Made by a program: the position numbers and the translations under genes. A model generated the notes under the pieces. That model saw nothing but the letters and a program-made list of their open reading frames with translations, ran no database searches and had not been told where the DNA came from. A stretch of 44,592 nucleotides of DNA from an uncultured Bacilli bacterium. Lineage in GTDB: Bacteria; Bacillota_I; Bacilli_A; RF39; UBA660. This document shows positions 1 to 7,949 of the stretch, one piece after another; the stretch's first letter is position 1, and each line of letters opens with the position of its first letter. Where the stretch lies: the NCBI GenBank assembly GCA_947629025.1, contig CANRCC010000012.1:1-44592 (forward strand). The letters run 5' to 3'.

Positions 1-1
1 T

Positions 2-1021
2 TATTCAGCAAAATTTGATGATGTAAAAAAAGAAAAATTAACAACTATTAATGATATAATGAATAAATCTTTAAATAGTATAAAATATACATCTATGGAA
101 GCATTTACATCATTAGATACATTAAGTGATAATTTAGATAAAAATCTTGTGGATTTAATATATATATACTATGGAAGCAGTAAAGAATATGATGATTCAT
201 GGAAAATGACAATTGAAGAATTTATTAATTATTTAAACTCTGATATTTTAACTGATTCAAGATTTGATGATTTCATAAATTCTGAAAAAAGAACAATAAT
301 TACTGATTCTAAAAAAACAGTTGATAAATCAAAAGATTTAATAGTATCTGATAAATATTCAAGAGTTGTATTAAATACAAAATATGCTGCTGAAGATGAA
401 GATACTTATAAGTTTATTAATTCTATTCAGGATGAAATAGGTAATAATGATGATATATACATTGTGGGAAATTCTCCTATGGCAGTAGAAATGAATAAAA
501 CTTTTAATAATGAATTAAATAAGATTACAATTTTAACAATGATATTTATATTTATTGTTGTTGCAATAACATTTAAGGACTTAATTATTCCGTTTGTTTT
601 GGTACTTATTATTCAAACTGCTGTGTATTTAACTATGAGTGCAATTTCCATTACAGGAGGATCAGTATATTTCATATCTTTATTGATAGTTCAAGCAATA
701 TTAATGGGAGCAACAATAGATTATGCCATTGTTTATACTTCTTATTATCGTGAATCAAGATTAACAATGGGAATTAAAGATTCGATAATTAATGCTTATA
801 ACAAATCAATTCATACCATAATTAGTTCTTCATCAATATTAATAATTGTTACATTAGTAGTGGCAGGTTTTGCATCAGCTATTGCTGCTAAAATATGTGA
901 AACTATTTCTCAAGGTACATTTGCATCAGTAATATTAATTCTATTTGTATTACCTGGTGTACTTGCTGCGACGGATAAAATAATTTGTAGAAATGGATAT
1001 TACAAAGAACCAAAAAAGTAA
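2..1021 (+). CDS. MMPL/RND-family transporter, C-terminal part (5' end outside window)
   Basis: The reading frame is open from base 2, so the gene starts upstream of the window; about 340 residues are visible. The first ~170 residues are a soluble, polar extracytoplasmic loop. They are followed by about five hydrophobic helices that fill most of the C-terminal half. The motif GATIDYAIVYTSYYRES inside that block is the hallmark of MMPL/RND exporters, where the Asp in a transmembrane helix carries protons. In the family such proteins export lipids or hydrophobic compounds using the proton gradient. The protein ends shortly after the last helix with a short basic tail. The substrate cannot be told from the sequence. 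Confidence 0.85.
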   Translation, partial: YSAKFDDVKKEKLTTINDIMNKSLNSIKYTSMEAFTSLDTLSDNLDKNLVDLIYIYYGSSKEYDDSWKMTIEEFINYLNSDILTDSRFDDFINSEKRTIITDSKKTVDKSKDLIVSDKYSRVVLNTKYAAEDEDTYKFINSIQDEIGNNDDIYIVGNSPMAVEMNKTFNNELNKITILTMIFIFIVVAITFKDLIIPFVLVLIIQTAVYLTMSAISITGGSVYFISLLIVQAILMGATIDYAIVYTSYYRESRLTMGIKDSIINAYNKSIHTIISSSSILIIVTLVVAGFASAIAAKICETISQGTFASVILILFVLPGVLAATDKIICRNGYYKEPKK

Positions 1022-1106
1022 AATCAGTTTAAAAAAATTATAAATAATCTATTCCAGCAAAAAGTAGTGTTATATTATAATCTTATTTCTTTAATTAAAT
1101 CAAAAG

Positions 1107-1152
1107 AAAATCATCATTTTCCCTTATAAGTAAAAAGATTTCTGATGATTTT
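1107..1152 (+). terminator. Probable terminator of the MMPL gene
   Basis: A 10-bp perfect stem AAAATCATCA/TGATGATTTT encloses a 26-base AT-rich loop and ends in a short T run. The large loop makes it weaker than the other terminators of this window. Confidence 0.4.
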
Positions 1153-1305
1153 TAGTTTGTATAATTGTATTTCTTTCATAATATAATTTTTAAAATTAAA
1201 TTCTACAGCAAAAGCATTCAAAATTATTTTACCAATTGTGTATCGAATGCTTAAACTGTTGTTGATTTTTTAAAATTTTTAGTCAATTAAGATGATTAAA
1301 AGTAA

Positions 1306-1335
1306 TTGGCTAAATGCCTTATTTTCTGGTATAAT
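1306..1335 (+). promoter_or_regulatory. Promoter of the small RNA
   Basis: TTGGCT (1306-1311), an 18-base spacer and TATAAT (1330-1335) preceded by TG, giving an extended -10 (TGGTATAAT). The expected start of transcription is near 1342. Confidence 0.65.
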
Positions 1336-1341
1336 ACGTGT

Positions 1342-1484
1342 GATTGTGAAAGGCAGGGAAAGTTAATTCTCCAAAACCTTAGATAAGTGTTCGATTAATT
1401 TATCCCTGCTATTTGAAATTTACTTAGTTCTTAAGTTAAATATAAAATAGACATCAAATTTAAACACAAATTTGATGTTTTTAT
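1342..1484 (+). ncRNA. Candidate structured small RNA, ~140 nt, family not identified
   Basis: A promoter with extended -10 lies directly upstream and a strong terminator ends the unit; no reading frame with a ribosome site lies between them. Hairpin 1: GGCAGGGA (1352-1359) pairs with TCCCTGCT (1403-1410), with an inner helix TTAATT (1363-1368)/GATTAA (1393-1398) and a ~24-base apical loop. Hairpin 2: ATTTACTTA (1418-1426) pairs with TAAGT-T-AAAT (1432-1441) around loop GTTCT. Hairpin 3 is the terminator. The conserved SRP RNA core (GGAAGCAGC type), T-box and common riboswitch cores were not found. It could be a 6S-like RNA or a trans-acting sRNA; the structure alone does not decide this. Confidence 0.55.
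1451..1484 (+). terminator. Terminator of the small RNA
   Basis: Perfect 11-bp stem ACATCAAATTT (1451-1461)/AAATTTGATGT (1468-1478), a 6-base loop and a T-rich tail: a classical intrinsic terminator. Confidence 0.85.
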
Positions 1485-1577
1485 TTATAATATATATAAG
1501 ATAAAGGTACAAAACAAATAAAAGATGTTATAATCTAATTACAACAAATAAAATCTTCATAAGGGGAGTGATATTAT

Positions 1578-2468
1578 ATGAATATGAAAATGATGAGAGA
1601 TATTAGTATAAATAATATAAAGAAAAAACTAAATTTGAATAATATAGATTCATATAATAAATTTTTTAAACCGGAAATAATAACTAAAGGAGATAAATTA
1701 TTTAAGTCAAATAAAATAAAAAATTATAAAAAATGTAATAATGATTATTCATGTGTAATATCAGGTACAGATAATTATGATGTTTTTATTTCATATGATA
1801 AATCTGATAATATTAAAAGTATGAGTTGTACATGTCCTTATTTTAAAAAAGGAAATAATTGTAAACACATATATGCACTTATAATAGAGTCAAAATTAAA
1901 AGAAAGTTATAAGAAATTAGTGAAATATGAAAAACAAAGTTTTAAGATATATAAAAAAGAATTTAATTATTTTAAATATTATTTTAGCAAAAATATCAGT
2001 TATTATTCTGAAGAAGATATAAATAAAATAAATAATCTTATAGACTTATATAAAAATGATAGAATTGTACGATTTAAAAAACTTTTAGATGTGGATACAA
2101 CATTAATTGGATATCTATCAATTTCAAGTGAATTAGATTCAGAATTATATGAAATGAAGAAAAAGTTTATGGAAATAATGAAAAGAGAAAATGATACTAA
2201 TATTTTTGATGAGTATAAACAAAATCTTTCTAATAGAAAAAATTCTTCAAAAAAAGGTATATTTGGTGGATTTATTACTCCACTATTTTATGGAATAACA
2301 AAAGGTTTATCCTCTCCTTCTCCACAAAAAATAAAAGAATCAAAAATAAAAAGATGGGCTCTTGAGGAATTAGAAAAAGGTAATACAGAACCATATATTA
2401 CAGAGTACAATGATTTAGAAGATGATATGTTTTTAGATTACGATGGTATTGAGGATGATTATAAATAA
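1578..2468 (+). CDS. SWIM zinc-finger protein of unknown function
   Basis: 296 residues. The SWIM zinc-binding motif CxCx8CxH is complete at C84, C86, C95 and H97 (CTCPYFKKGNNCKH). In the family this motif binds nucleic acid or protein partners and is often found in SWI2/SNF2 helicases or stand-alone proteins. No helicase domain follows here: the rest is Lys/Asn-rich and helical, with a short Gly-rich hydrophobic patch (GGFITPLFYGITKG) near residue 235 and an acidic C-terminus. The start is supported by AAGGGGAG nine bases upstream. The gene stands alone between the small RNA and a strong terminator. Substrate and role are unknown. Confidence 0.75.
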   Translation: MNMKMMRDISINNIKKKLNLNNIDSYNKFFKPEIITKGDKLFKSNKIKNYKKCNNDYSCVISGTDNYDVFISYDKSDNIKSMSCTCPYFKKGNNCKHIYALIIESKLKESYKKLVKYEKQSFKIYKKEFNYFKYYFSKNISYYSEEDINKINNLIDLYKNDRIVRFKKLLDVDTTLIGYLSISSELDSELYEMKKKFMEIMKRENDTNIFDEYKQNLSNRKNSSKKGIFGGFITPLFYGITKGLSSPSPQKIKESKIKRWALEELEKGNTEPYITEYNDLEDDMFLDYDGIEDDYK

Positions 2469-2480
2469 AACTAGTTAATT

Positions 2481-2508
2481 AATATTAGGCTATTGCCTAA
2501 TATTTTTA
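2481..2508 (+). terminator. Terminator after the SWIM gene
   Basis: Perfect 10-bp stem AATATTAGGC/GCCTAATATT with loop TATT and a T-rich tail, 13 bases after the stop codon. Confidence 0.9.
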
Positions 2509-2607
2509 TATTAAATAACTAAAAAATTAACAAGTTTTAAAGAATAGTTTGCTTAACTAACTCTGATTTTCACTTGTTCATAAAATATCATGAAAGGAGA
2601 TGAAAAC

Positions 2608-3216
2608 ATGGGTTCACAAAATTTTAATGATTGCAAACAAGATTGGCCAACTATTCCAACTTGTAATAAATATTGTTTTGTATCAGGTGCTACAGGTCCA
2701 ACTGGCTCAGCTGGCTCAACAGGACCAACAGGTGCCACAGGACCTCAAGGATTAGCAGGACTACAAGGTATAGAAGGTCCAACAGGCCCTACAGGTCCAG
2801 CAGCTGGACTTAATGCATATGGAGGTCTTTATTCTACATCAGATCAAGCATTTCAAGAAATTTCAGATACACCTATAACTGTTACATTAGCAAATCAAAT
2901 GGAAGATTACAATGTAAATCAAGAAAATAATACAGTTACAATAATAGAAGGTGGAAAATATGAAATTAGTTATAGTATATCTGCTACTTTAACAGATTCT
3001 GGTAATCTTGTTGTTGCGGTTAGGAATGTTAACCAAATTGTAGAGGGAACAACAGGAACTCTTATATTATCACCAGGTGTAACAGGATCATTATCAAAAA
3101 ATATAATTGTTGACTTAAATGATGGAGCAGCACTTTCACTTTCTTTAATTTCTACAACATCATCAGAGGGTGGTAATATTAATCAAGCAGCATTATCAGT
3201 AAAATTACTAGATTAG
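2608..3216 (+). CDS. Collagen-like (Gly-X-Y) protein with BclA-type C-terminal domain
   Basis: About 202 residues. The N-terminus is short and has no signal peptide. A Gly-X-Y tract rich in GPT/GAT triplets (GATGPTGS... to ...[11 protein letters not shown]) follows, and then a ~135-residue beta-rich domain that starts at LNAYGGLY. This is the plan of BclA-like exosporium or surface filament proteins of Bacilli and Clostridia: collagen stalk plus trimeric TNF-like head. The same head motif (LNAYGG.Y) recurs in the gene at 4454, so the two are paralogues. The start at 2608 is chosen because AAAGGAGA lies 7 bases upstream; an ATG at 2590 would overlap that ribosome site. Location on cell or spore surface is an inference. 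Confidence 0.8.
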   Translation: MGSQNFNDCKQDWPTIPTCNKYCFVSGATGPTGSAGSTGPTGATGPQGLAGLQGIEGPTGPTGPAAGLNAYGGLYSTSDQAFQEISDTPITVTLANQMEDYNVNQENNTVTIIEGGKYEISYSISATLTDSGNLVVAVRNVNQIVEGTTGTLILSPGVTGSLSKNIIVDLNDGAALSLSLISTTSSEGGNINQAALSVKLLD

Positions 3217-3244
3217 TTAAATCTACAATTTTGTTGGTATTCAA

Positions 3245-3268
3245 AAAAACCACAAAAGTGGTTTTTAT
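3245..3268. terminator. Bidirectional terminator between collagen-like gene and sirtuin gene
   Basis: Stem AAAAACCAC (3245-3253)/GTGGTTTTT (3258-3266) with loop AAAA. A-run and T-run on either side let it serve both convergent genes. Confidence 0.85.
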
Positions 3269-3981
3269 TAATTTAACTTGCTAAATACATCTTTTAAATT
3301 ACAGTTTATTACTAAATCTGCTTTATAATCATAATTTGTTTTTGTATTATTAATAATAACTAAATATTTACCATTAAATAAGTTAATTAAACTACTAGCA
3401 GGTTCAACAACTAGGGATGTTCCTGCAACAATTAACATATCACAATTTGATATAAAATTTTGAGCATCAATATAAGATTTTGGCAAAAGCTCACCATATA
3501 AAGTAACATCTGGCTTTATTATTCCACCACAATCACATCTTGGAATACCATCACAGTTAAATACATATTTAGCATCATAAAATTTATTGCAATTTAAACA
3601 ATGATTTTTATATATTGTTCCATGTATTTCACACACGTTAGTATTACCAGCTCTTGAATGTAGACCATCAATATTTTGAGTAATTATTGCTTTTAATTTG
3701 CCTTTGTCCTCTAATTTTTTTAGATACTCATGAGTTATATTTGGTTTTGCATTAAGACAATTCAAATATTTCTTATAAAATTTATAAAATTCATCAGTAT
3801 GCTCAAAAAACATTTTTGAACTTAACATTTCTTCAGCAGAATATTTACTTTTAATATTATATAGTCCATCTGGACTTCTATAATCTTTTATACCACTTTC
3901 AGTAGACACCCCAGCTCCACCAAAAAAAACAATATTATTAGATTCATCAATCATTTCTTGCAATTTTTTAATATTATCCAA
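3268..3981 (-). CDS. SIR2-family NAD-dependent protein deacylase (sirtuin)
   Basis: 237 residues, the usual size of bacterial sirtuins. NAD-binding motif GAGVSTESGIKDYRS near the N-terminus, TQNIDGLH, catalytic His in CEIHGT, four zinc Cys (CLNC and the CDCGG region), then GTSLVVEPAS and IINNTKT complete the Rossmann fold. It should remove acyl groups from lysine using NAD and release nicotinamide. The start is a TTG codon; no ATG fits, and GGTGGTGAT lies just upstream, a ribosome-site type used by many genes here. It is transcribed singly, back to back with the collagen gene at 4126. The YRS instead of FRS in the first motif does not touch a catalytic residue. Confidence 0.93.
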   Translation of the reverse strand: MDNIKKLQEMIDESNNIVFFGGAGVSTESGIKDYRSPDGLYNIKSKYSAEEMLSSKMFFEHTDEFYKFYKKYLNCLNAKPNITHEYLKKLEDKGKLKAIITQNIDGLHSRAGNTNVCEIHGTIYKNHCLNCNKFYDAKYVFNCDGIPRCDCGGIIKPDVTLYGELLPKSYIDAQNFISNCDMLIVAGTSLVVEPASSLINLFNGKYLVIINNTKTNYDYKADLVINCNLKDVFSKLN

Positions 3982-4002
3982 AATATCACCACCATTACAT
4001 TT

Positions 4003-4031
4003 ATTATATAAAATGATTTACATCTTATCAA
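4003..4031 (-). promoter_or_regulatory. Promoter of the sirtuin gene
   Basis: On the minus strand TTGATA (4031-4026), a 17-base spacer and a perfect TATAAT (4008-4003), followed by the ribosome site and TTG start. Confidence 0.65.
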
Positions 4032-4125
4032 TATCTTAAATAAGCAAAAACATGTTGTGATATCTAATATAGCATCATACTTTATATATGACAAAAATAT
4101 AATATATAAGAAAGGATGGAAAAAA

Positions 4126-4461
4126 ATGAAATGTAACAATAACGATGAAGAAATAGTACTTAAAAAAACATGTTATGTTATCGGTCCAACAGGTCAAACG
4201 GGCGCAACAGGACCTCAAGGTATGGCAAGTGCGAGAATATCAGTAGGAAGTACTACAACTATAGAACCAGATGAAGAAGCAAGTGTGTATAATGGTGGAA
4301 CAGATAATGATGTTTTGCTTAATTTTTTAATACCAAGAGGTCATACAGGACCAACACCTAATTTTGTAATTGGTTCAGTAACAACTGGAGAACCTGATTC
4401 AAAAGCAGAAGTAAAAATTACACCAATATATGATAATGAGGAGGATATAAATAATGGCTAA
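4126..4461 (+). CDS. Collagen-like protein, N-terminal half or small subunit
   Basis: 111 residues. After a short polar N-terminus comes a brief Gly-X-Y stretch ([13 protein letters not shown]), then two modules of the type found in Clostridia collagen-like proteins: a hydrophilic strand region closed by [15 protein letters not shown], and a second one starting [14 protein letters not shown] that stops before its expected IPxG closing motif. That missing end is encoded by the next gene in another frame ([14 protein letters not shown]). The start at 4126 follows AAAGGATGG; an earlier in-frame ATG at 4057 has no ribosome site. It overlaps the next gene by 8 bases. It may be a true separate subunit or the front part of a frameshifted single gene. 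Confidence 0.7.
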   Translation: MKCNNNDEEIVLKKTCYVIGPTGQTGATGPQGMASARISVGSTTTIEPDEEASVYNGGTDNDVLLNFLIPRGHTGPTPNFVIGSVTTGEPDSKAEVKITPIYDNEEDINNG

Positions 4462-5101
4462 AATTACAGGATATCAACTAGATTTCATAATTCCAAAAGG
4501 TAAAACTGGAGAAAATGGTACACCAGGACAAGTGGGACCAATAGGCCCTAAAGGAGATAAAGGAGACACTGGTCCAATAGGTCCTCAAGGAGTAAAGGGT
4601 GATACTGGCGAACGTGGTCCAAAAGGTGAAAAAGGAGATAGAGGTGACCCAGGACCATCATCATTAAACGCATATGGTGGAAAATATAATAATACACAAT
4701 TTGATATTACTTCATCAATTATAGGTGCTTGGACTCAAGTTCAACTACCAACATTAATGCCAAATATAAATGCTAATGAAACTGAAAATCATTATATAAA
4801 ATTGGAACAAGATGGTGTGTATGAAATAAATTATTTTGCTAATATCTCAGTAAATAAAGATACCACAGTAACATTAATAGTAAGAAAAAATGAAACTAAT
4901 ATTCCATCAGCAGTCATAACTAAAAAATTAACACAAGGAGTAGATTCAATTTATTGTGGTAGTACAATAGTATCTTTAAATGCTGATGATCAAATTGATA
5001 TGGCAGTTTCAGCAACAGAAGAAGATGTAACAATAAGTTTTGGAAATGGAACAGGTGTTAATGCTAGTTTAACAGTTAAAAAAATAGATGAGTCCGAATA
5101 A
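4454..5101 (+). CDS. Collagen-like protein with BclA-type C-terminal domain
   Basis: 215 residues. It opens with [16 protein letters not shown], the closing part of a module begun in the upstream gene, and runs into ~20 Gly-X-Y triplets rich in charged GDK/GEK/GDT residues. From LNAYGGKY onward a ~145-residue beta-rich head domain follows, paralogous to that of the 2608 gene. GAGGAGGAT lies 9 bases before the ATG, and the start overlaps the upstream stop codon, so translation is probably coupled. No signal peptide is present, as in spore-surface BclA proteins. The stalk is more charged than that of the first collagen gene, as in trimers held together by Lys-Glu/Asp pairs. Confidence 0.8.
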   Translation: MAKITGYQLDFIIPKGKTGENGTPGQVGPIGPKGDKGDTGPIGPQGVKGDTGERGPKGEKGDRGDPGPSSLNAYGGKYNNTQFDITSSIIGAWTQVQLPTLMPNINANETENHYIKLEQDGVYEINYFANISVNKDTTVTLIVRKNETNIPSAVITKKLTQGVDSIYCGSTIVSLNADDQIDMAVSATEEDVTISFGNGTGVNASLTVKKIDESE

Positions 5102-5109
5102 AATTAAAT

Positions 5110-5164
5110 TATGATATTTGTAGATTTAATAATTACTATTAATTTCTATAATTATCATTTTTTA
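5110..5164 (+). terminator. Possible weak terminator after the collagen genes
   Basis: Imperfect nested pairing (ATGATA ... TATCAT with an inner TAATA/TATTA helix) followed by a T run just before the csoR promoter. Confidence 0.35.
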
Positions 5165-5194
5165 TTGACTTATACCTAGTAGAGGTATTATAAT
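5165..5194 (+). promoter_or_regulatory. csoR promoter with overlapping CsoR-type operator
   Basis: TTGACT (5165-5170), an 18-base spacer and TATAAT (5189-5194). The spacer is almost filled by the inverted repeat ATACCT-AGTAG-AGGTAT (5172-5188), which resembles the G/C-centred, AT-flanked pseudo-palindromes bound by CsoR repressors. Bound repressor here would exclude RNA polymerase. Transcription should start near 5201, only ~10 bases before the csoR start codon. Confidence 0.7.
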
Positions 5195-5210
5195 TTATAT
5201 GGTGATAAAA

Positions 5211-5492
5211 ATGAGTGAAAAAGTAAAATATAGAACAGAAGAAGAAAAAAAGAAAATAAAAAATAGATTGCATATAATTGAAGGGCAAGTAAGAGGAATA
5301 AATCAGATGATAGATGATGATAGGTATTGTGATGATATACTAATTCAAATATCTGCAATTACAAGTTCATTAAAAAGTCTAGGAAATAAAATATTAAAAG
5401 AGCATTTATCTACTTGCGTAGTAAAAGATATTAAAGATGATAAATTAGAGGTAATAGATGAAATTATGAATTTATTTAGGAGGCTTAATTAG
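5211..5492 (+). CDS. csoR: CsoR-type copper-sensing transcriptional repressor
   Basis: About 93 residues, all-helical DUF156/CsoR family. The Cu(I) ligands of CsoR are all present: Cys in RYCDD, then His and Cys in HLSTC (H-x3-C). This pattern separates it from FrmR and RcnR relatives that use other ligands. It is expected to sit on the operator in its own promoter and release it when Cu(I) binds. The start at 5211 is preferred over an in-frame ATG at 5199 because GGTGAT lies directly before it and the earlier ATG precedes the predicted transcript start. The stop codon overlaps the copA GTG start by one base. Confidence 0.92.
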   Translation: MSEKVKYRTEEEKKKIKNRLHIIEGQVRGINQMIDDDRYCDDILIQISAITSSLKSLGNKILKEHLSTCVVKDIKDDKLEVIDEIMNLFRRLN

Positions 5493-7699
5493 TGAATAAA
5501 GTCATATTAAAAATAGATGGAATGAGTTGTAGTGCTTGTTCTTCTGGATTAGAAAAATATCTAAATAGTAAAAATGGTATAATTAATGCAAGTGTTAATC
5601 TAGTATTAGCGCAAGCCTTGATAGAATATGAAGATAATATAAAACTTAGTGATATAGAAACATTTATTAAAGAAGCAGGTTTTACCAGTTTAGGAATATA
5701 TAATAGTAATAATGAAGAAAAAAGTAATGATAATAAAAAACATAATTTAATTATATTTGCAGTACTTTCGATATTTATTTTATATATATCTATGTCTCAT
5801 ATGATTGGATTACCTACAATTAAGTATTTAAGTATGAATACTTATCCAATAAATTATTCAATATGTTTATTTACACTAACGATTTTATTTCTAATATATG
5901 GAAAAGATATTTTTATAAGTGGAATTAAAAATTTAATTCATAAAATGCCAAATATGGATACACTTGTAACTTTAGGAGTTTTTTCAAATTTTATATATAG
6001 TTCATACAATATGTTTATGATTTTTTTAGGATTTAATAATTATGTAGAAAACTTATATTTTGAAAGTTGTGCAATTATTATATTTTTTATCAAACTTGGT
6101 AGATATATAGATTCTAAAAATAAAGAAAAAACAAAAGAAGCAATTAAACAATTAGTACAAATAACACCAAATACGACAACACTTAAAGTGAATAATAGTG
6201 AAAAAATAGTTACTATTGATGAAATAAAAAAAGGAGATATTGTAATATCAAAACCAGGAGATAAGATTGCAGTTGATGGAACAATTATAAAAGGAGAAGC
6301 ACATTTTGATGAAGCATTCATTACTGGGGAGTCAGTACCTAATAAAAAGAAGAAAAATGAAAAGGTAATTGCAGGTAGTTTAAATCAAGATGGATATATT
6401 GAATATAAGGCAGAAAAAATAGGAAAAGATTCAACAATATCAGAAATAGTAAGATTAGTAGTAGAAGCTACTAATACTAAGGCACCAATTGCAAAATTAG
6501 CAGATACAGTAAGTAGCTATTTTGTTCCATGTATTATAGTAATATCTATTATAACTTTAGTAGTTTATTTATTACTGGGATTTGAATTTAAAGAAGCAAT
6601 TACATCATTTGTTAGTGTACTTGTAGTCGCATGTCCATGTGCTTTAGGTTTAGCAACTCCACTTGCCATTGTTGTTGGAGAAGGATTATGTATAAAAAAT
6701 GGAATACTTGTAAAATCTAGTGAAATTTTAGAAAATGCACATAAAGTAGATACTATTGTATTTGATAAAACAGGAACACTTACTTTTGGTAATTTAAAAA
6801 TATCTAAAATAATTAATTATGGAAAATATACTGATAAAGAATTAATTAAAATTGTTTCAAGTATAGAGAAAAATTCTAATCATCCAATAGCAAATACTTT
6901 TAAGAAGTATGTAAAAGATAATAATGTAAAAATCTTAAATGTATCAGATTTTAAAAATATTTCAGGAATAGGTATTTATTCAAAAGTAAATAAAAAAGAT
7001 ATTTATATTGGAAATAGTAAATTATTTTCAAAATTAAAATTAGAAAATAAATATATTGCTGATGAAGAAAAATTATCAAATGATGGTAATAGTATAATAT
7101 ACGTAATAGAATCAAATAAAGTAATAGGTATTATAGGAGTTAAAGATATTGTTAGAGATGGTACAAAAAAAGTAATAAATCAATTGAAAAAATTAAATAA
7201 AAATGTTATTATGTTAACCGGTGACAATGAAAAAAGTGCAAATATAATTGCAAAGTCAATAGATATAGAAAATGTAATTGCTAATGTACTTCCAAAAGAA
7301 AAGACTAATGTTATAAAAGATCTTTTAAAAAATAATAAAAATGTTATGATGGTAGGTGACGGAATAAATGATGCACCATCACTAGCAACTGCAAATATTG
7401 GTGTAAGTATAAGTGGAGCTACAGATGTAGCATCAGATTCATCAGATGTAATATTAATGAATGATAATTTAGGTAAGATAATAACATTAATGAAAATAAG
7501 TCAAAAAACAATTAGAAATATAAAACAAAATCTATTTTGGGCTTTTTTCTATAATATTTGTATGATACCAGTAGCAATTGGAATATTTAAACCATATGGT
7601 ATTTACTTAAATCCAATGCTTGCTGGACTTGCTATGACAATCAGCAGTTTAACAGTAGTATTTAATGCATTAAGATTAAAAAGATGGAAGGAGAAATAA
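5492..7699 (+). CDS. copA: Copper-exporting P1B-type ATPase CopA
   Basis: 735 residues. A single N-terminal heavy-metal domain has GMSCSAC (C13, C16). It is followed by the membrane part with CPC (about residue 381), the actuator TGES, phosphorylation site DKTGT (D425), SNHP of the nucleotide domain, and GDGINDAP (about 622). The end has the MxxSS-type helix expected for Cu(I) pumps (AMTISSLTVVFNA). It pumps Cu(I) out of the cytoplasm with ATP. The start is GTG with AGGAGG upstream, and the gene overlaps csoR by one base and is followed closely by copZ, so the three are co-transcribed and copper-induced. Confidence 0.97.
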   Translation: MNKVILKIDGMSCSACSSGLEKYLNSKNGIINASVNLVLAQALIEYEDNIKLSDIETFIKEAGFTSLGIYNSNNEEKSNDNKKHNLIIFAVLSIFILYISMSHMIGLPTIKYLSMNTYPINYSICLFTLTILFLIYGKDIFISGIKNLIHKMPNMDTLVTLGVFSNFIYSSYNMFMIFLGFNNYVENLYFESCAIIIFFIKLGRYIDSKNKEKTKEAIKQLVQITPNTTTLKVNNSEKIVTIDEIKKGDIVISKPGDKIAVDGTIIKGEAHFDEAFITGESVPNKKKKNEKVIAGSLNQDGYIEYKAEKIGKDSTISEIVRLVVEATNTKAPIAKLADTVSSYFVPCIIVISIITLVVYLLLGFEFKEAITSFVSVLVVACPCALGLATPLAIVVGEGLCIKNGILVKSSEILENAHKVDTIVFDKTGTLTFGNLKISKIINYGKYTDKELIKIVSSIEKNSNHPIANTFKKYVKDNNVKILNVSDFKNISGIGIYSKVNKKDIYIGNSKLFSKLKLENKYIADEEKLSNDGNSIIYVIESNKVIGIIGVKDIVRDGTKKVINQLKKLNKNVIMLTGDNEKSANIIAKSIDIENVIANVLPKEKTNVIKDLLKNNKNVMMVGDGINDAPSLATANIGVSISGATDVASDSSDVILMNDNLGKIITLMKISQKTIRNIKQNLFWAFFYNICMIPVAIGIFKPYGIYLNPMLAGLAMTISSLTVVFNALRLKRWKEK

Positions 7700-7700
7700 T

Positions 7701-7931
7701 ATGTTTAATAAAAAAGAAAAAATAATTATAAAAATAGATGGAATGAGTTGTAGTCATTGTGCAAAAAAAGTAAGTGATTCTTTATCATCTATTAAGGATA
7801 TATCAAAAGTAAAAGTAGATGTACAAGAAAAACAAGCAACAATAACAGTAATAAAGGATATTGAAGATAAATTACTAAAAGAAACTATAGAAAATCTAGG
7901 ATATAAAGTAATAGAAATAATAAGAAAATAA
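7701..7931 (+). CDS. copZ: Copper chaperone CopZ-like heavy-metal-associated protein
   Basis: 76 residues, a single HMA ferredoxin-like domain with the metal site GMSCSHC. It would carry Cu(I) to CopA and to CsoR. It starts two bases after the copA stop, with AAGGAG within the copA end. The last residues (VIEIIRK) end the fold normally, so the gene is full length. Its HMA is clearly related to the N-terminal one of CopA: both begin with KIDGMSCS. Confidence 0.93.
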   Translation: MFNKKEKIIIKIDGMSCSHCAKKVSDSLSSIKDISKVKVDVQEKQATITVIKDIEDKLLKETIENLGYKVIEIIRK

Positions 7932-7949
7932 AAAAGAGGAGAAGTTATT

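Larger units (their letters stand above)
1022..1577. other. Intergenic stretch with hairpins and a small RNA gene
   Basis: This 556-base gap has no convincing protein gene. It holds a hairpin at 1107-1152 (probable terminator of the exporter gene), an 8-bp inverted repeat AAGCATTC (1212-1219)/GAATGCTT (1245-1252), and a complete-looking small RNA unit with promoter (1306-1335), structured body and terminator (1451-1484). A further TATAAT near 1530 probably serves the SWIM gene. Confidence 0.6.

Noticed and set aside
1342..1484. SRP RNA, tmRNA, T-box or common riboswitch as identity of the small RNA
   Set aside because: The conserved cores (for example GGAAGCAGC of SRP RNA or the T-box motif) are not present, and the RNA ends in a terminator before a gene with its own -10 box.
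2553..2738. Pro/Val-rich frame antisense to the collagen tract
   Set aside because: The repeats are the complement of Gly-X-Y codons; it has no ribosome site and is a shadow of the real gene.
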